This document shows positions 9,571 through 17,422 of a DNA stretch of 64,000 nt, one piece after another (positions within the stretch are counted from its first letter, which is position 1; the number at the start of each line of letters is the position of its first letter). The stretch spans positions 8,053 to 72,052 of the forward strand of contig CAZXUK010000003.1 in the NCBI GenBank assembly GCA_964644045.1, in the 5' to 3' direction. Below the pieces are notes generated by a model. The model worked only from the letters and a program-made list of their open reading frames with translations, was not told the origin of the DNA and made no database searches. This DNA comes from JAIOTG01 sp964644045 (GTDB lineage: Bacteria > Patescibacteriota > Patescibacteriia > Patescibacteriales > JAGXOH01). A program made the translations under genes and the position numbers.

Positions 9571-9606
9571 AAATATATATTTAAATATATATTTAAATAT
9601 ATATTT
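9571..9606. repeat. Three tandem copies of a 12-bp palindrome
   Basis: AAATATATATTT is repeated three times without mismatch directly after the stop codon at 9565-9567. Each unit is its own reverse complement, so the block can form cruciform or nested hairpin structures. It sits just upstream of the DUF3999 start at 9615 and could be a binding site or a melting region. Confidence 0.9.
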
Positions 9607-9614
9607 CCTTTTTT

Positions 9615-10862
9615 ATGTTTGTTAAAAGAATTTTTTTGCTTGTTTTTTTGGGACTACTTGTGCCCTTGTTTTGTTCGGCGTCTTTTAATTTGGATAGTTG
9701 GAAATATTTTCAAGAAATAGATTTTTCCCAAGACGGTTTAATTAAATTCGAATTAAATCGAGAGGTTTTTTTAAATTCCCAAAAAGATCTGGCCGATTTG
9801 CGTTTAGCGGATCAAAAGAGTCGGGAAGTTCCTTATTATTTGGCGGTTTCCCGGGATTCCCAAAAGGTGGAAAGTTATTCTCCCCGTCTCCTGAATAATA
9901 CTTTTGTTAAGGGTAAATATTCTTCAGTAATTTTGGATACGGGCGAGAAAGAGAAAATTATAAATCGCCTTGGAATTATTACTGATTCGGAAAATTTTCA
10001 GAGAAATGTTCAGGTTCAAGCCAGTAATGACAGAAACAATTGGCAAACTTTGTTGACGGACGGCTATATTTACGATTATACGGACGAGAAAGGGGAACTA
10101 AAAGCCGGTGACACCCAATTGGATTTTTCAGATAGCGCTTTTCGGTATTACAAGATAGAGATAAGCGATCCCGAAGGAGAGCCGGTAAAAATCAAGGATG
10201 CCAAAGCTTTTTATTATGAACAGAGTGAGCAGAACCGGGTGGAATATAGTCCTGATTACAAAATTTCTGAAAACCGGGAGGAGCGCAAGACCGAGGTTTT
10301 AATAGATCTGGGCGGCGCCGGTATCCCGGTCCGGGAAGTGGAGTTTTCTTTCTCTCAAGAGAATTTTCATCGCGGGGTTTATGTTTATGCCGGCCGGGAC
10401 AAAAAAGACTGGAAATTCAAGGGGAACGGTTATATTTTTAGATATAATACTTCTCGTTTTCAAGGAGAAAAGTTAAAATTGAATTTTTCCCGGAGTAAAA
10501 CACGGTATTTAAAAGTAGTTATAGACAACAAAGATAACACCCCCTTGACTCTTAAGGATTTGCGGGTCTTTTATCCAATACATCGGGTTTATTTTCAAGC
10601 CGATCCGGGCAAAAGCTATCGGCTTTATTATGGAAATTCTCGGGCAGAGAAAGTGGAGTATGATCTGGAAAAATATTTTCCTTATTTGGATAAAAGCGAA
10701 TCCGTGGAAGCTCAACTTTCCGGACAAAAAGAAAACGGTTCTTTTGTTACTCCCGAGGAAAAAAAACCTCTGACTGAAAGAATTCCCTATCTTTTACCCG
10801 GAAGTTTATTGGTTTTGTGCGCGGTTTTGTTGTTTTTGGTTTTCAAATTTTTAAAGAAGTGA
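9615..10862 (+). CDS. DUF3999-like secreted, C-terminally anchored protein
   Basis: This 415-residue protein has a signal peptide (residues 1-22, ending LVPLFCSAS), two beta-rich domains and a C-terminal membrane helix (about 391-413) with a short KFLKK tail. The two extracellular parts resemble each other: both have an FxRNVxVxASxDxxxW-like strand pattern (FQRNVQVQASNDRNNW and FHRGVYVYAGRDKKDW), as in discoidin-like, galactose-binding-type folds. DUF3999 genes commonly neighbour DUF2339 genes, which supports the assignment. It is probably part of a surface complex with the DUF2339 protein. Substrate and role are unknown. It ends with TGA. Confidence 0.75.
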   Translation: MFVKRIFLLVFLGLLVPLFCSASFNLDSWKYFQEIDFSQDGLIKFELNREVFLNSQKDLADLRLADQKSREVPYYLAVSRDSQKVESYSPRLLNNTFVKGKYSSVILDTGEKEKIINRLGIITDSENFQRNVQVQASNDRNNWQTLLTDGYIYDYTDEKGELKAGDTQLDFSDSAFRYYKIEISDPEGEPVKIKDAKAFYYEQSEQNRVEYSPDYKISENREERKTEVLIDLGGAGIPVREVEFSFSQENFHRGVYVYAGRDKKDWKFKGNGYIFRYNTSRFQGEKLKLNFSRSKTRYLKVVIDNKDNTPLTLKDLRVFYPIHRVYFQADPGKSYRLYYGNSRAEKVEYDLEKYFPYLDKSESVEAQLSGQKENGSFVTPEEKKPLTERIPYLLPGSLLVLCAVLLFLVFKFLKK

Positions 10863-10932
10863 TATTCAATTATAAATTCACGAATCCGACACAAATTATA
10901 CAAATTATTATTATATTTTTGAGTTTTGAATT

Positions 10933-11853
10933 ATGTCTACTCTGTATACACATTCCGACTCCAACAAAAGAAAGACTTGGTTTTTGATGTCCGGATTTTT
11001 GGTTTTTGTGATTTTGGCGGGATGGGTCTTTAGTTTGGCTTTGGATACTTCGGTTATTTTGTATATAGCCGTGGCTTTTAGTATAATTTCCGCTTTTGTC
11101 AGTTATTGGTGGAGTGATAAAATAGTTTTGAAAATGAGCGGGGCTAAGCGGATCGAGTTTGAGGATAATAAAGAGCTTTATCGGATAGTGGAAAATTTAT
11201 GTATTACCGCCGGCTTGCCTCTGCCCAAAATCTATATTATCGATGATACCGCCCCCAACGCTTTTGCTACCGGCCGCGATCCCGAACATGCCGTGGTGGC
11301 GGTTACCAAGGGTTTGTTGCAAAAATTGGAGAGAAACGAAGTGGAAGGAGTGATCTCTCACGAACTTTCCCATGTCGGCAATCGGGATATTTTAATTGCC
11401 ACCATTACCACGGTTTTAGTGGGGTTTACCGTGCTTTTAGCTGATTGGTTTAGATATTGGGCTTTTTTGGGAGGATTGGGAGACAGGGGCAACGGTCGCG
11501 GAGGCCAACTTCAAATAATTATTATAGTTGTGGCTATTCTACTTTCTATTTTAGCCCCCATTTTTGCTTATATGATGAAATTTGCCATCTCTCGCAAGGC
11601 CGAGTTTAGGGCGGACGCGGACGGGGCTTTGCTTACCCGTTATCCCGAGGGCTTGGCCAGCGCTTTGGAAAAAATTTCCGCCGATACCGAGCCCCTGGAA
11701 TCGGCCAACCGGGCCACCGCTCATATGTATATTTCTTCTCCTTTTGAGGGCAAAAGAGACAAGAGGGCCAAGAAGAAATTTTTTGCCAAAGCATTCAAGA
11801 CTCACCCTCCGGTAAAAGAGCGTATTTCTGCTTTACGGGAGATGAGCAAATAA
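10933..11853 (+). CDS. htpX: HtpX membrane zinc metalloprotease
   Basis: This 306-residue M48 protease has the zinc motif HELSH at residues 143-147 and a third ligand in the SRKAEFRADADG stretch (about 217-228). Hydrophobic helices at about 17-35, 38-57, 154-172 and 194-216 place the active site on the cytoplasmic side, as in HtpX. It degrades damaged membrane proteins. The pairing with LemA recurs in many bacteria; here they are separated by the DUF2339, GCDS-repeat and DUF3999 genes. The stop codon TAA is the first triplet of a heptad repeat array. Confidence 0.96.
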   Translation: MSTLYTHSDSNKRKTWFLMSGFLVFVILAGWVFSLALDTSVILYIAVAFSIISAFVSYWWSDKIVLKMSGAKRIEFEDNKELYRIVENLCITAGLPLPKIYIIDDTAPNAFATGRDPEHAVVAVTKGLLQKLERNEVEGVISHELSHVGNRDILIATITTVLVGFTVLLADWFRYWAFLGGLGDRGNGRGGQLQIIIIVVAILLSILAPIFAYMMKFAISRKAEFRADADGALLTRYPEGLASALEKISADTEPLESANRATAHMYISSPFEGKRDKRAKKKFFAKAFKTHPPVKERISALREMSK

Positions 11854-11878
11854 CATGTAATACGTAACATGTAATATA
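11851..11878 (+). repeat. Heptad array TAAYATG/TAATACG beginning on the htpX stop codon
   Basis: TAA occurs at 11851, 11858, 11865 and 11872, an exact 7-bp spacing. Units are TAACATG, TAATACG, TAACATG and TAATATA. Because 7 is not a multiple of 3, the array places stops in all three forward frames. Confidence 0.9.
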
Positions 11879-11976
11879 ATTTTATGAAAATTTGTGTGTT
11901 TGGAGATATCAAAGAAATATTTATTAAAAAAAGCGGAAAATAGGAGTGAATAATTTTTTTAATTCAAGATTCTTTT

Positions 11977-13038
11977 ATGGGTTTGATTATATATTCTTTA
12001 ATTCTTTTAGCCTCTTTTTATTTACTGGCCCGGGTTTGTGATAATTATTTTGTTGAGGCCTTGGATAAGATCTCTGTAAAGCTGAAGATGTCTTCGGATA
12101 TGGCAGGGGCTACTTTAATGGCCGTGGGATCCAGCGCTCCCGAGCTTTTTGTGGCCTTAATAGCTCTTTTGAAGCCGGGCGGGCATGAGGCCATAGGCAT
12201 GGGAACTATTATCGGTTCAGCTCTTTTTAATATTTTAGTTATTATCGGGGTGGCCGCGGCTGTAAAAAAAGCGGTTTTGAATTGGCAGCCCGTAGTTCGG
12301 GACACTTTGTTTTATTCTTTATCTATTGTGATATTATTGATCACTTTTTGGGACGGAGTGATCTCTTGGGGAGAGGCGGGTGTATTTTTATTGGTTTATT
12401 TGGTTTATTTGTTGGCCATTGTTAATTGGAAAAAGATTTTTTCTTATAAGGATAAGGCCGAAGATATAGAAACCCCGGAAGAGAAGGAAGAAGAAAAACC
12501 CAAAGAGGGAGCGAAAAAAATATTAATTCCCCTGGATAAACTTTTGGATAAACTGTATCCCGCTTCTCGATATTATTATAAAGTTTTTTTTATTTCCATT
12601 GTTATAATCGGTTTTTTAAGTTGGGCTTTAGTGGAGAGCGCGGTAGGCATAGCCGAGATACTGCAAATCCCTTCCGCTGTTATCGCTTTGACTGTTTTAG
12701 CCATCGGCACCAGCGTGCCTGATTTGCTTTCCTCAATAATAGTGGCCAAACAGGGACGGGGCGGAATGGCCATCAGTAATGCTATCGGCTCTAATATTTT
12801 TGATATTTTAATCGGCTTAGCTTTGCCTTGGTTTGTAATTTTGTCTTTTTCTCCCCGACTCATTAAAGTTAGCACGGAAAACTTGTTAAGCTCTATTATG
12901 CTTTTATTTGCCACGGTTTTGGTTATTTTTTTCTTGCTTTTGATGCGCAGATGGAAGATAGGGCACAGGGCCGGGTATTTTTTAATAGGGCTTTATGTGT
13001 TATATTTAGCTTGGTCTTTGCTTAATATATTTTTATAA
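11977..13038 (+). CDS. Ca2+/cation antiporter (Na+/Ca2+ exchanger family)
   Basis: This 353-residue membrane protein has the two alpha-repeats that define the CaCA superfamily: GSSAPELF (residues about 49-56) with its following GTIIGSALFN, and GTSVPDLLSS (about 247-256) with GSNIFDI. The acidic residues E and D in these motifs bind the cation. The halves are joined by an acidic cytoplasmic loop rich in E and K (about 160-190), then a linker. It probably exports Ca2+ in exchange for Na+ or K+; the ion specificity cannot be read from the sequence. About ten hydrophobic segments fit the family's topology. Confidence 0.92.
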   Translation: MGLIIYSLILLASFYLLARVCDNYFVEALDKISVKLKMSSDMAGATLMAVGSSAPELFVALIALLKPGGHEAIGMGTIIGSALFNILVIIGVAAAVKKAVLNWQPVVRDTLFYSLSIVILLITFWDGVISWGEAGVFLLVYLVYLLAIVNWKKIFSYKDKAEDIETPEEKEEEKPKEGAKKILIPLDKLLDKLYPASRYYYKVFFISIVIIGFLSWALVESAVGIAEILQIPSAVIALTVLAIGTSVPDLLSSIIVAKQGRGGMAISNAIGSNIFDILIGLALPWFVILSFSPRLIKVSTENLLSSIMLLFATVLVIFFLLLMRRWKIGHRAGYFLIGLYVLYLAWSLLNIFL

Positions 13039-13054
13039 ATAACATTTTTGTTTT

Positions 13055-14011
13055 ATGACTTTACAACAAATTTATAAGTTGGCTATTAAAAAAGGAATTG
13101 AATCCGATTTAAGAGGAAAAGAAAAGGTTAAGAAGAACCTGAAGAGGGTAAAGAAAAAGTTTGAAAAGATGGATAAGGATTCGCAAAAAGAGTTTGATCG
13201 GGAAAAATTAACCAATCCTTACAGCGACACCAGAATTTTGGCGGATAACAAGAGAAAAAGCATTAAAAAAGTTTTGGCCGGCATAGATATGGGAGGCCCG
13301 GAAATTTTGTTGGCGGATAAAATGGGAGATGTTGATTCGGTAATATCCCACCATCCTCACGGCAAGGCCTTGGCTGATCTCCATGGTGTTATGGATCTGC
13401 AGGCTGAAGTTTTGGCTGATTTCGGTGTTCCCATTAATGTGGGGGAGGATATTTTAAGAAAGAGAATCTCAGAAGTAAGGCGGAATATCAGTCCGATTAA
13501 TCATAATCGTAGCGTGGACATGGCCAAATATTTAGATTTAGATTTTATGTGCGTTCATACTCCGGCTGATAATTTGGGAGCCAAGTTTTTGGACAATATT
13601 TTTAAAAAGAAAAAATGCGAGTATGTGGAAGATATTTTGCAAGTTTTAAAAGAAATTCCCGAATATAAAGAGGCAGTAGAACATAAGGCCGGTCCCATTC
13701 TTTTTTCCGGAGCTGAGGAAAACCATTGCGGACGGGTGGCGGTTTTGGAATGGACGGGCGGAACCAGCGGAGCTAAAGAAATTTTTGAAAAGATGTCTCA
13801 AGCGGGAATCGGGACCGTAATCGGAATGCATATACCGGAAGATCACCGCCGGGAAGCGGAAAAGCATCACATTAATGTGGTTATAGCCGGTCATATGGCC
13901 TCTGATTCCTTGGGCATGAATTTATTTTTAGATGAGCTGGAAAAAGAAGGAATAGAGATTGTGCCTATGTCCGGTTTGATCAGAGTTAAGAGATTTACCT
14001 CCAAGAAATAA
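13055..14011 (+). CDS. NIF3-like (NGG1-interacting factor 3 family) metal-binding protein
   Basis: This 318-residue protein carries NIF3-type metal sites: SHHPHGKALADLHG (about residues 103-116), HTPADNLG (about 169-176) and a late H-x-x-E pair in the IPEDHRREAEKHH region. The N-terminal 75 residues are a basic helical region that is not part of the core. NIF3 family proteins form toroidal hexamers with dinuclear metal centres and have been called GTP cyclohydrolase-like or hydrolase-like, but no reaction is agreed. The stop codon TAA at 14009-14011 is the first triplet of a 9-bp repeat array. Confidence 0.82.
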   Translation: MTLQQIYKLAIKKGIESDLRGKEKVKKNLKRVKKKFEKMDKDSQKEFDREKLTNPYSDTRILADNKRKSIKKVLAGIDMGGPEILLADKMGDVDSVISHHPHGKALADLHGVMDLQAEVLADFGVPINVGEDILRKRISEVRRNISPINHNRSVDMAKYLDLDFMCVHTPADNLGAKFLDNIFKKKKCEYVEDILQVLKEIPEYKEAVEHKAGPILFSGAEENHCGRVAVLEWTGGTSGAKEIFEKMSQAGIGTVIGMHIPEDHRREAEKHHINVVIAGHMASDSLGMNLFLDELEKEGIEIVPMSGLIRVKRFTSKK

Positions 14012-14038
14012 GTATAAAAAGTGAAATAAGTAAAAGCA

Positions 14039-14152
14039 AACCCCACCTAACCTCCCCTTGGAAAGGGGAGGAACCTCTGGTCTTTCTCCCCCTTTTTTCA
14101 AAAATACCGGCTTCTTTCTCCCCCTTTGCAAGGGGGAGATTAAGAGGGGGTT
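14039..14152. repeat. MITE-like double-palindrome element, long copy
   Basis: The element has imperfect ends (AACCCCACCTAA and TTAAGAGGGGGTT) and two hairpins: CCTCCCCTT-gga-AAGGGGAGG, and TCTCCCCCTT-tgc-AAGGGGGAGA. It is GC-rich in an AT-rich gap. Compared with the copy at 14253-14333 it carries about 33 extra bases in the middle, flanked by a duplicated CTTTCTCCCCCTTT. It codes for no transposase and must be mobilised in trans, if at all. Confidence 0.85.
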
Positions 14153-14252
14153 TTGGTGGAAAGAGGAGGAAGTAAAATAAGTGTAAAAAGTGAAATAAGT
14201 AAAATAAGTAAAATAAGTATAAAAAGTGAAATAAGTGAAATAAGTAAAAGCA

Positions 14253-14333
14253 AACCCCACCTAACCTCCCCTTGGAAAGGGGAGGAACCTCTGTCTTTCT
14301 CCCCCTTTGCAAGGGGGAGATTAAGAGGGGGTT
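14253..14333. repeat. MITE-like double-palindrome element, short copy
   Basis: This second copy of the element at 14039-14152 has the same ends and the same two hairpins but lacks the middle insertion. Both lie in the same orientation within the same 9-bp word array, which suggests local duplication of array plus element. Confidence 0.85.
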
Positions 14334-14415
14334 AGAAGAGAAAAAATTAAGTAAATTAAGTAAAATAAGTATAAAAGGTAAAATAAGTATAGAAAGTAAA
14401 ATAAGTAAAATAAGT

Positions 14416-15648
14416 ATGAGCAAGGATAAAGAAAAAGTGGAATTATTGGCGCCGGCCGGTAATTTGGAAAAGTTGAAAACCGCTTTTGCCTACGGTGCGG
14501 ATGCGGTTTATTTGGGTGCCGCCGATTTTTCCTTAAGAGTTAGGATCAATCAGTTTAATCTTGGTCGTATCAGGCAAGCGGTGAATTATGCCCATAAGCG
14601 GAACAAAAAAGTTTATCTTACTTTAAATATTTTTGCCCATAATCGGGATTTAAAGAAAATTCCCGGCCATATTAAAAAACTGCAAGAGATCGGAGCGGAC
14701 GCCTTAATAGCCAGTGATCCCGGGATTATTTCCTTGATTAAAAAAGAATGGCCGGGGGCGGAAATTCATTTGTCCACCCAGGCCAATTGTCTTAACTGGG
14801 AAGCGGTTCGTTTTTGGAAACAAAACGGAGTGAAAAGAATTATTTTGGGCAGAGAAGTGACCTTGGAAGATATTAAGGAGATAAAGAAAAAAGTTCCGGA
14901 TATGGAACTGGAATATTTTGTTCACGGAGCTATGTGTATGGCTTATTCCGGGCGCTGTTTTTTGTCTCAATATTTTTTGGGTCGTTCCGCCAATTTGGGC
15001 GATTGCGTTCAGCCCTGCCGTTGGAGATATTTTATCAGCGAGGAGAAGAGGCCGGAAAATCCTTTGGAAATTGAAGAAGACAAAAGGGGATCTTATATTC
15101 TGAATTCCCGGGATCTGTGTTTAATTGATTATTTGGACAAACTTAAAAAAGCGGGAGTGGACAGTTTTAAAATAGAAGGTAGAAATAAAAGCGTATATTA
15201 TTTAGCCAATGTTTGCGGAGCTTATAGACAGGCCTTGGATTATGCCGGATTAGAAAGAAAAGAAGAAATAAAAAGATTAAAAAAAGAGTTGGAGGAAAAA
15301 TTGGTTAATCGAGGTTATACCACCGGTTTTTTATTAGGAGAAACTGCTGAGCAGAATATAGGTAATTCTCATATAGACAGTGATTGGGAGTTTTGCGGCC
15401 AGGTTGTGAAAAGTTACCCGGAAGGAAAAACCGAGGTGAAGGTTCATAATAGTTTAAAACGAGGCGAGCTTGTAGAAATAATCAAACCGTTTTATAATGT
15501 GCTTAGAATAAAAGTAGATAAAATTATAAACGCTCGAAACGGACAAGAAATGACTGAAGCTCATGGCGGGGGTAGTGGCGATGTTGTGTTATTGGATATA
15601 GGAGAAGAAGTTTCAGAATATTGTGTTCTTAGGAGAAAAGTTTGTTAA
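14416..15648 (+). CDS. U32 family protein (TrhP/RlhA-like RNA hydroxylase or protease)
   Basis: The 410-residue protein opens with VELLAPAGNLEKLKTAFAYG, the signature start of the U32 family, and carries the signature region SGRCFLSQYFLGRSANLGDC followed by VQPCRW (about residues 175-205). The conserved cysteines there and later (SRDLC, NVCGAY) may hold an iron-sulfur cluster. Members are annotated as collagenase-like peptidases, but several act in prephenate-dependent hydroxylation of tRNA U34 or 23S rRNA. I place the start at the ATG at 14416, because the open frame further upstream (from 14272) is only repeat sequence. The C-terminal beta-barrel region favours the tRNA-modifying TrhP branch. 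Confidence 0.85.
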   Translation: MSKDKEKVELLAPAGNLEKLKTAFAYGADAVYLGAADFSLRVRINQFNLGRIRQAVNYAHKRNKKVYLTLNIFAHNRDLKKIPGHIKKLQEIGADALIASDPGIISLIKKEWPGAEIHLSTQANCLNWEAVRFWKQNGVKRIILGREVTLEDIKEIKKKVPDMELEYFVHGAMCMAYSGRCFLSQYFLGRSANLGDCVQPCRWRYFISEEKRPENPLEIEEDKRGSYILNSRDLCLIDYLDKLKKAGVDSFKIEGRNKSVYYLANVCGAYRQALDYAGLERKEEIKRLKKELEEKLVNRGYTTGFLLGETAEQNIGNSHIDSDWEFCGQVVKSYPEGKTEVKVHNSLKRGELVEIIKPFYNVLRIKVDKIINARNGQEMTEAHGGGSGDVVLLDIGEEVSEYCVLRRKVC

Positions 15649-15658
15649 AAAAATAAAA

Positions 15659-15725
15659 TTAGAAATTGGGAAATTGAAAATTAGGTTTGAAATGAAATTA
15701 ATTTTTACCAATTTCAAATTTTAAG
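15659..15725 (+). repeat. Degenerate GAAATTG-type heptad array
   Basis: The gap after the U32 gene holds loose repeats of GAAATTG, GGAAATT and TTAGAAA with a spacing of 7 to 8 bp, ending in an AATTTCAAATT stretch of opposite orientation. The word matches the heptad inside leuS at 44154-44181. Confidence 0.6.
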
Positions 15726-15803
15726 GTTGTATCAAAATAAAAAAGTTTGGGGTGTAGCTTTTTCTCTTCATATCTCACTCTTTTTTCTTAATGCTTACAA
15801 ATT

Positions 15804-16391
15804 ATGATTTCTTATCTAAAGGGAGAAATTTTGCATAAATATTCTAATTATATAATCCTGCGAGTGGAAGGGCTTGGATATAAAATTTTTTTGAATGAAA
15901 AATTTTACAATAATTTGAGAGAGGGTCAAGAAATAGAACTTTATACCCATCAATATGTTCGGGAAGACGCTTTGGATCTTTACGGTTTTGAAACTTGGGA
16001 GCAGTTGGGTTTTTTTGAAACTTTGTTGTCTATTTCCGGGATCGGGCCCAAATCCGCTTTAAGCGCCACCTCAATTGCCGGAGTAAGCGAATTCAAGGAA
16101 TATATAGCCAGAGGAGATTCGGCTCTTTTACAACAAGTCTCCGGAATCGGCAAAAAGACCGCGGAAAGAATAGTGGTGGAGCTCAGGGATAAGATCGGTT
16201 TTTTACCCGCGAGCTCGGAAAGAGAGGAAGTGAAAAGCGGAGAGGAGGGTTCAGCCAGCAGTGAAGAAATAGATGCTTTAATGGCTTTGGGTTATTCCTT
16301 GACCCAGGCCAGAGAGGCCTTAAAAGGAGTGGATCCGGCTGTTAAAGACAGCGGCCAAAGAATAAGAGAGGCCTTAAAAAATATAAAATAG
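15804..16391 (+). CDS. ruvA: Holliday junction DNA helicase subunit RuvA
   Basis: This 195-residue protein starts MISYLKGEI, the typical RuvA OB-fold beginning. It has two helix-hairpin-helix motifs (SGIGPKSALSA at about residues 78-88, SGIGKKTAERI at about 113-123) that bind the junction backbone. The C-terminal domain (about 150-195, SSEEIDALMALGYS) contacts RuvB. It forms tetramers on four-way junctions during recombination. ruvB and ruvC are not adjacent. A terminator-like hairpin follows. Confidence 0.97.
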   Translation: MISYLKGEILHKYSNYIILRVEGLGYKIFLNEKFYNNLREGQEIELYTHQYVREDALDLYGFETWEQLGFFETLLSISGIGPKSALSATSIAGVSEFKEYIARGDSALLQQVSGIGKKTAERIVVELRDKIGFLPASSEREEVKSGEEGSASSEEIDALMALGYSLTQAREALKGVDPAVKDSGQRIREALKNIK

Positions 16392-16399
16392 TTTTTAAA

Positions 16400-16437
16400 A
16401 CCACCGTTTTAGCGCGGTGGTAATTTGTTTTGTTTTT
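16400..16437 (+). terminator. Possible intrinsic terminator after ruvA
   Basis: ACCACCG (16400-16406) pairs with CGGTGGT (16415-16421) across an 8-base loop, followed by a T-rich tail with T runs broken by A and G. It lies between the ruvA stop and the next start, so it would separate the two transcription units or attenuate readthrough. Confidence 0.6.
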
Positions 16438-17421
16438 ATGGATTTAAAGGAAATAAAAGATAAAGAGAAGTGGAACCAATTCCTTAAAACTGTTTCACCC
16501 AACAGGTTCAGTCAGTCTTGGGAGTGGGGAGAATTTAGTCGGCAACGCGGTTTTTCGATCAGAAGATGGGGTATTAAAAGAGGAGAGGAATTATTGGCTT
16601 TAATTAGTCTGGAAGAACATGTTTTGGGAGCGGGAAAGAAATATTGGTATGCTCCGGCCGGTCCGGTTTTTAAGAGAGAATTACCTCAAAAGGATAAGAT
16701 AAAATTTTTACAGTTAATAAAAGACAAAGGACAAAAAGAAAATATTATTTTTAGTCGCCTGGAATCGGGTGAGGATTGTTTGGATTTAGAATTTAATTTT
16801 AAAGAAACCATTAATATTCAGCCCCAAAAGAGTCTGCTTTTGGATTTAAGAAAGCGGGAAGAAGAAATTTTGGCTTTAATGCACCAAAAAACCAGATATA
16901 ATATTAGACTGGCTTTTAAAAAAGGAGTAAAGATCAGAAAAGGCGGATTGGATGATTTTCCCGCTTGGTGGGAGATTATGAAAAAAACCGGAGACAGAGA
17001 TAAGTTTCGGCTTCACGATCGGGAACATTATAAAAAAATGATAGAATTTTTCAAGGAGAACCCCGGAGATTTGGAGTTAAAATTTTACTTGGCCGAATAT
17101 AAAGGGGAAATAATTGCCGGAAATATAGTTTCTTTTTTCGGGGATACGGCCACTTATCTGCACGGGGCTTCATCTCATCAATATAGAAAATTAATGGCGC
17201 CTTATGCCCTGCAGTGGCAAGCTATCCGAGAGGCAAAAGAAAAAGGTTGTGTTTTTTATGATTTTTACGGCATAGATGAAGAGAAATGGCCGGGCATAAC
17301 CAGATTTAAAAAGGGTTTTGGCGGAGAAGAGGTGGACCGTGGCGGAACCCGGGATTTTATTTTTAACAGAACTTGGTATAATATCTATAAAATATTAAGA
17401 GAAATAAGAAGAAAATTTTAA
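16438..17421 (+). CDS. FemX/FemAB-like peptidyltransferase
   Basis: This 327-residue protein belongs to the Fem (MurJ-bridge) branch of the GNAT fold. It starts with a region containing SQSWEWGEF (about residues 25-33), then IRRWGI and KYWYAPAGPV. The second GNAT-like half holds LMHQKTRYNIRLAFKKG (about 150-166) and the AEYKGEIIAG...YLHGASS stretch. Fem enzymes use aminoacyl-tRNA to add bridge amino acids to lipid II, so this gene fits with the Mur ligase 1 bp downstream. I use the ATG at 16438; a GTG at 16417 would sit inside the terminator hairpin. Confidence 0.85.
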   Translation: MDLKEIKDKEKWNQFLKTVSPNRFSQSWEWGEFSRQRGFSIRRWGIKRGEELLALISLEEHVLGAGKKYWYAPAGPVFKRELPQKDKIKFLQLIKDKGQKENIIFSRLESGEDCLDLEFNFKETINIQPQKSLLLDLRKREEEILALMHQKTRYNIRLAFKKGVKIRKGGLDDFPAWWEIMKKTGDRDKFRLHDREHYKKMIEFFKENPGDLELKFYLAEYKGEIIAGNIVSFFGDTATYLHGASSHQYRKLMAPYALQWQAIREAKEKGCVFYDFYGIDEEKWPGITRFKKGFGGEEVDRGGTRDFIFNRTWYNIYKILREIRRKF

Positions 17422-17422
17422 T

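Larger units (their letters stand above)
14009..14415 (+). repeat. 9-bp word arrays (TAAAATAAG type) surrounding two palindromic elements
   Basis: This 400-bp gap has no credible gene. At 14009-14036, 14168-14250 and 14342-14415 it holds tandem 9-bp units such as TAAAATAAG, TGAAATAAG and TATAAAAAG, all in the same orientation. Two palindromic MITE-like elements are embedded at 14039-14152 and 14253-14333. The array starts on the NIF3 stop codon and runs to the ATG of the next gene at 14416. The same word recurs at 33.2-33.4 kb and 37.3-37.7 kb. Confidence 0.92.

Noticed and set aside
11884..11943. Small ORF of 19 codons (MKICVFGDI start) between htpX and the exchanger gene
   Set aside because: Too short, in an array-derived gap; the start resembles phosphoesterase or dehydrogenase N-termini and may be a remnant, but I cannot support a gene.
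14272..14415. Upstream start for the U32 gene
   Set aside because: The added residues come only from the palindromic element and 9-bp words; the family start VELLAPAGN follows the ATG at 14416.
14009..14415. CRISPR array
   Set aside because: Period is 9 bp with no unique spacers and no cas gene near; the palindromic elements are only two.
13928..14423. Minus-strand ORFs rich in YFTYFT across the repeat gap
   Set aside because: They are translations of the 9-bp arrays and the palindromic elements, with no protein-like pattern.
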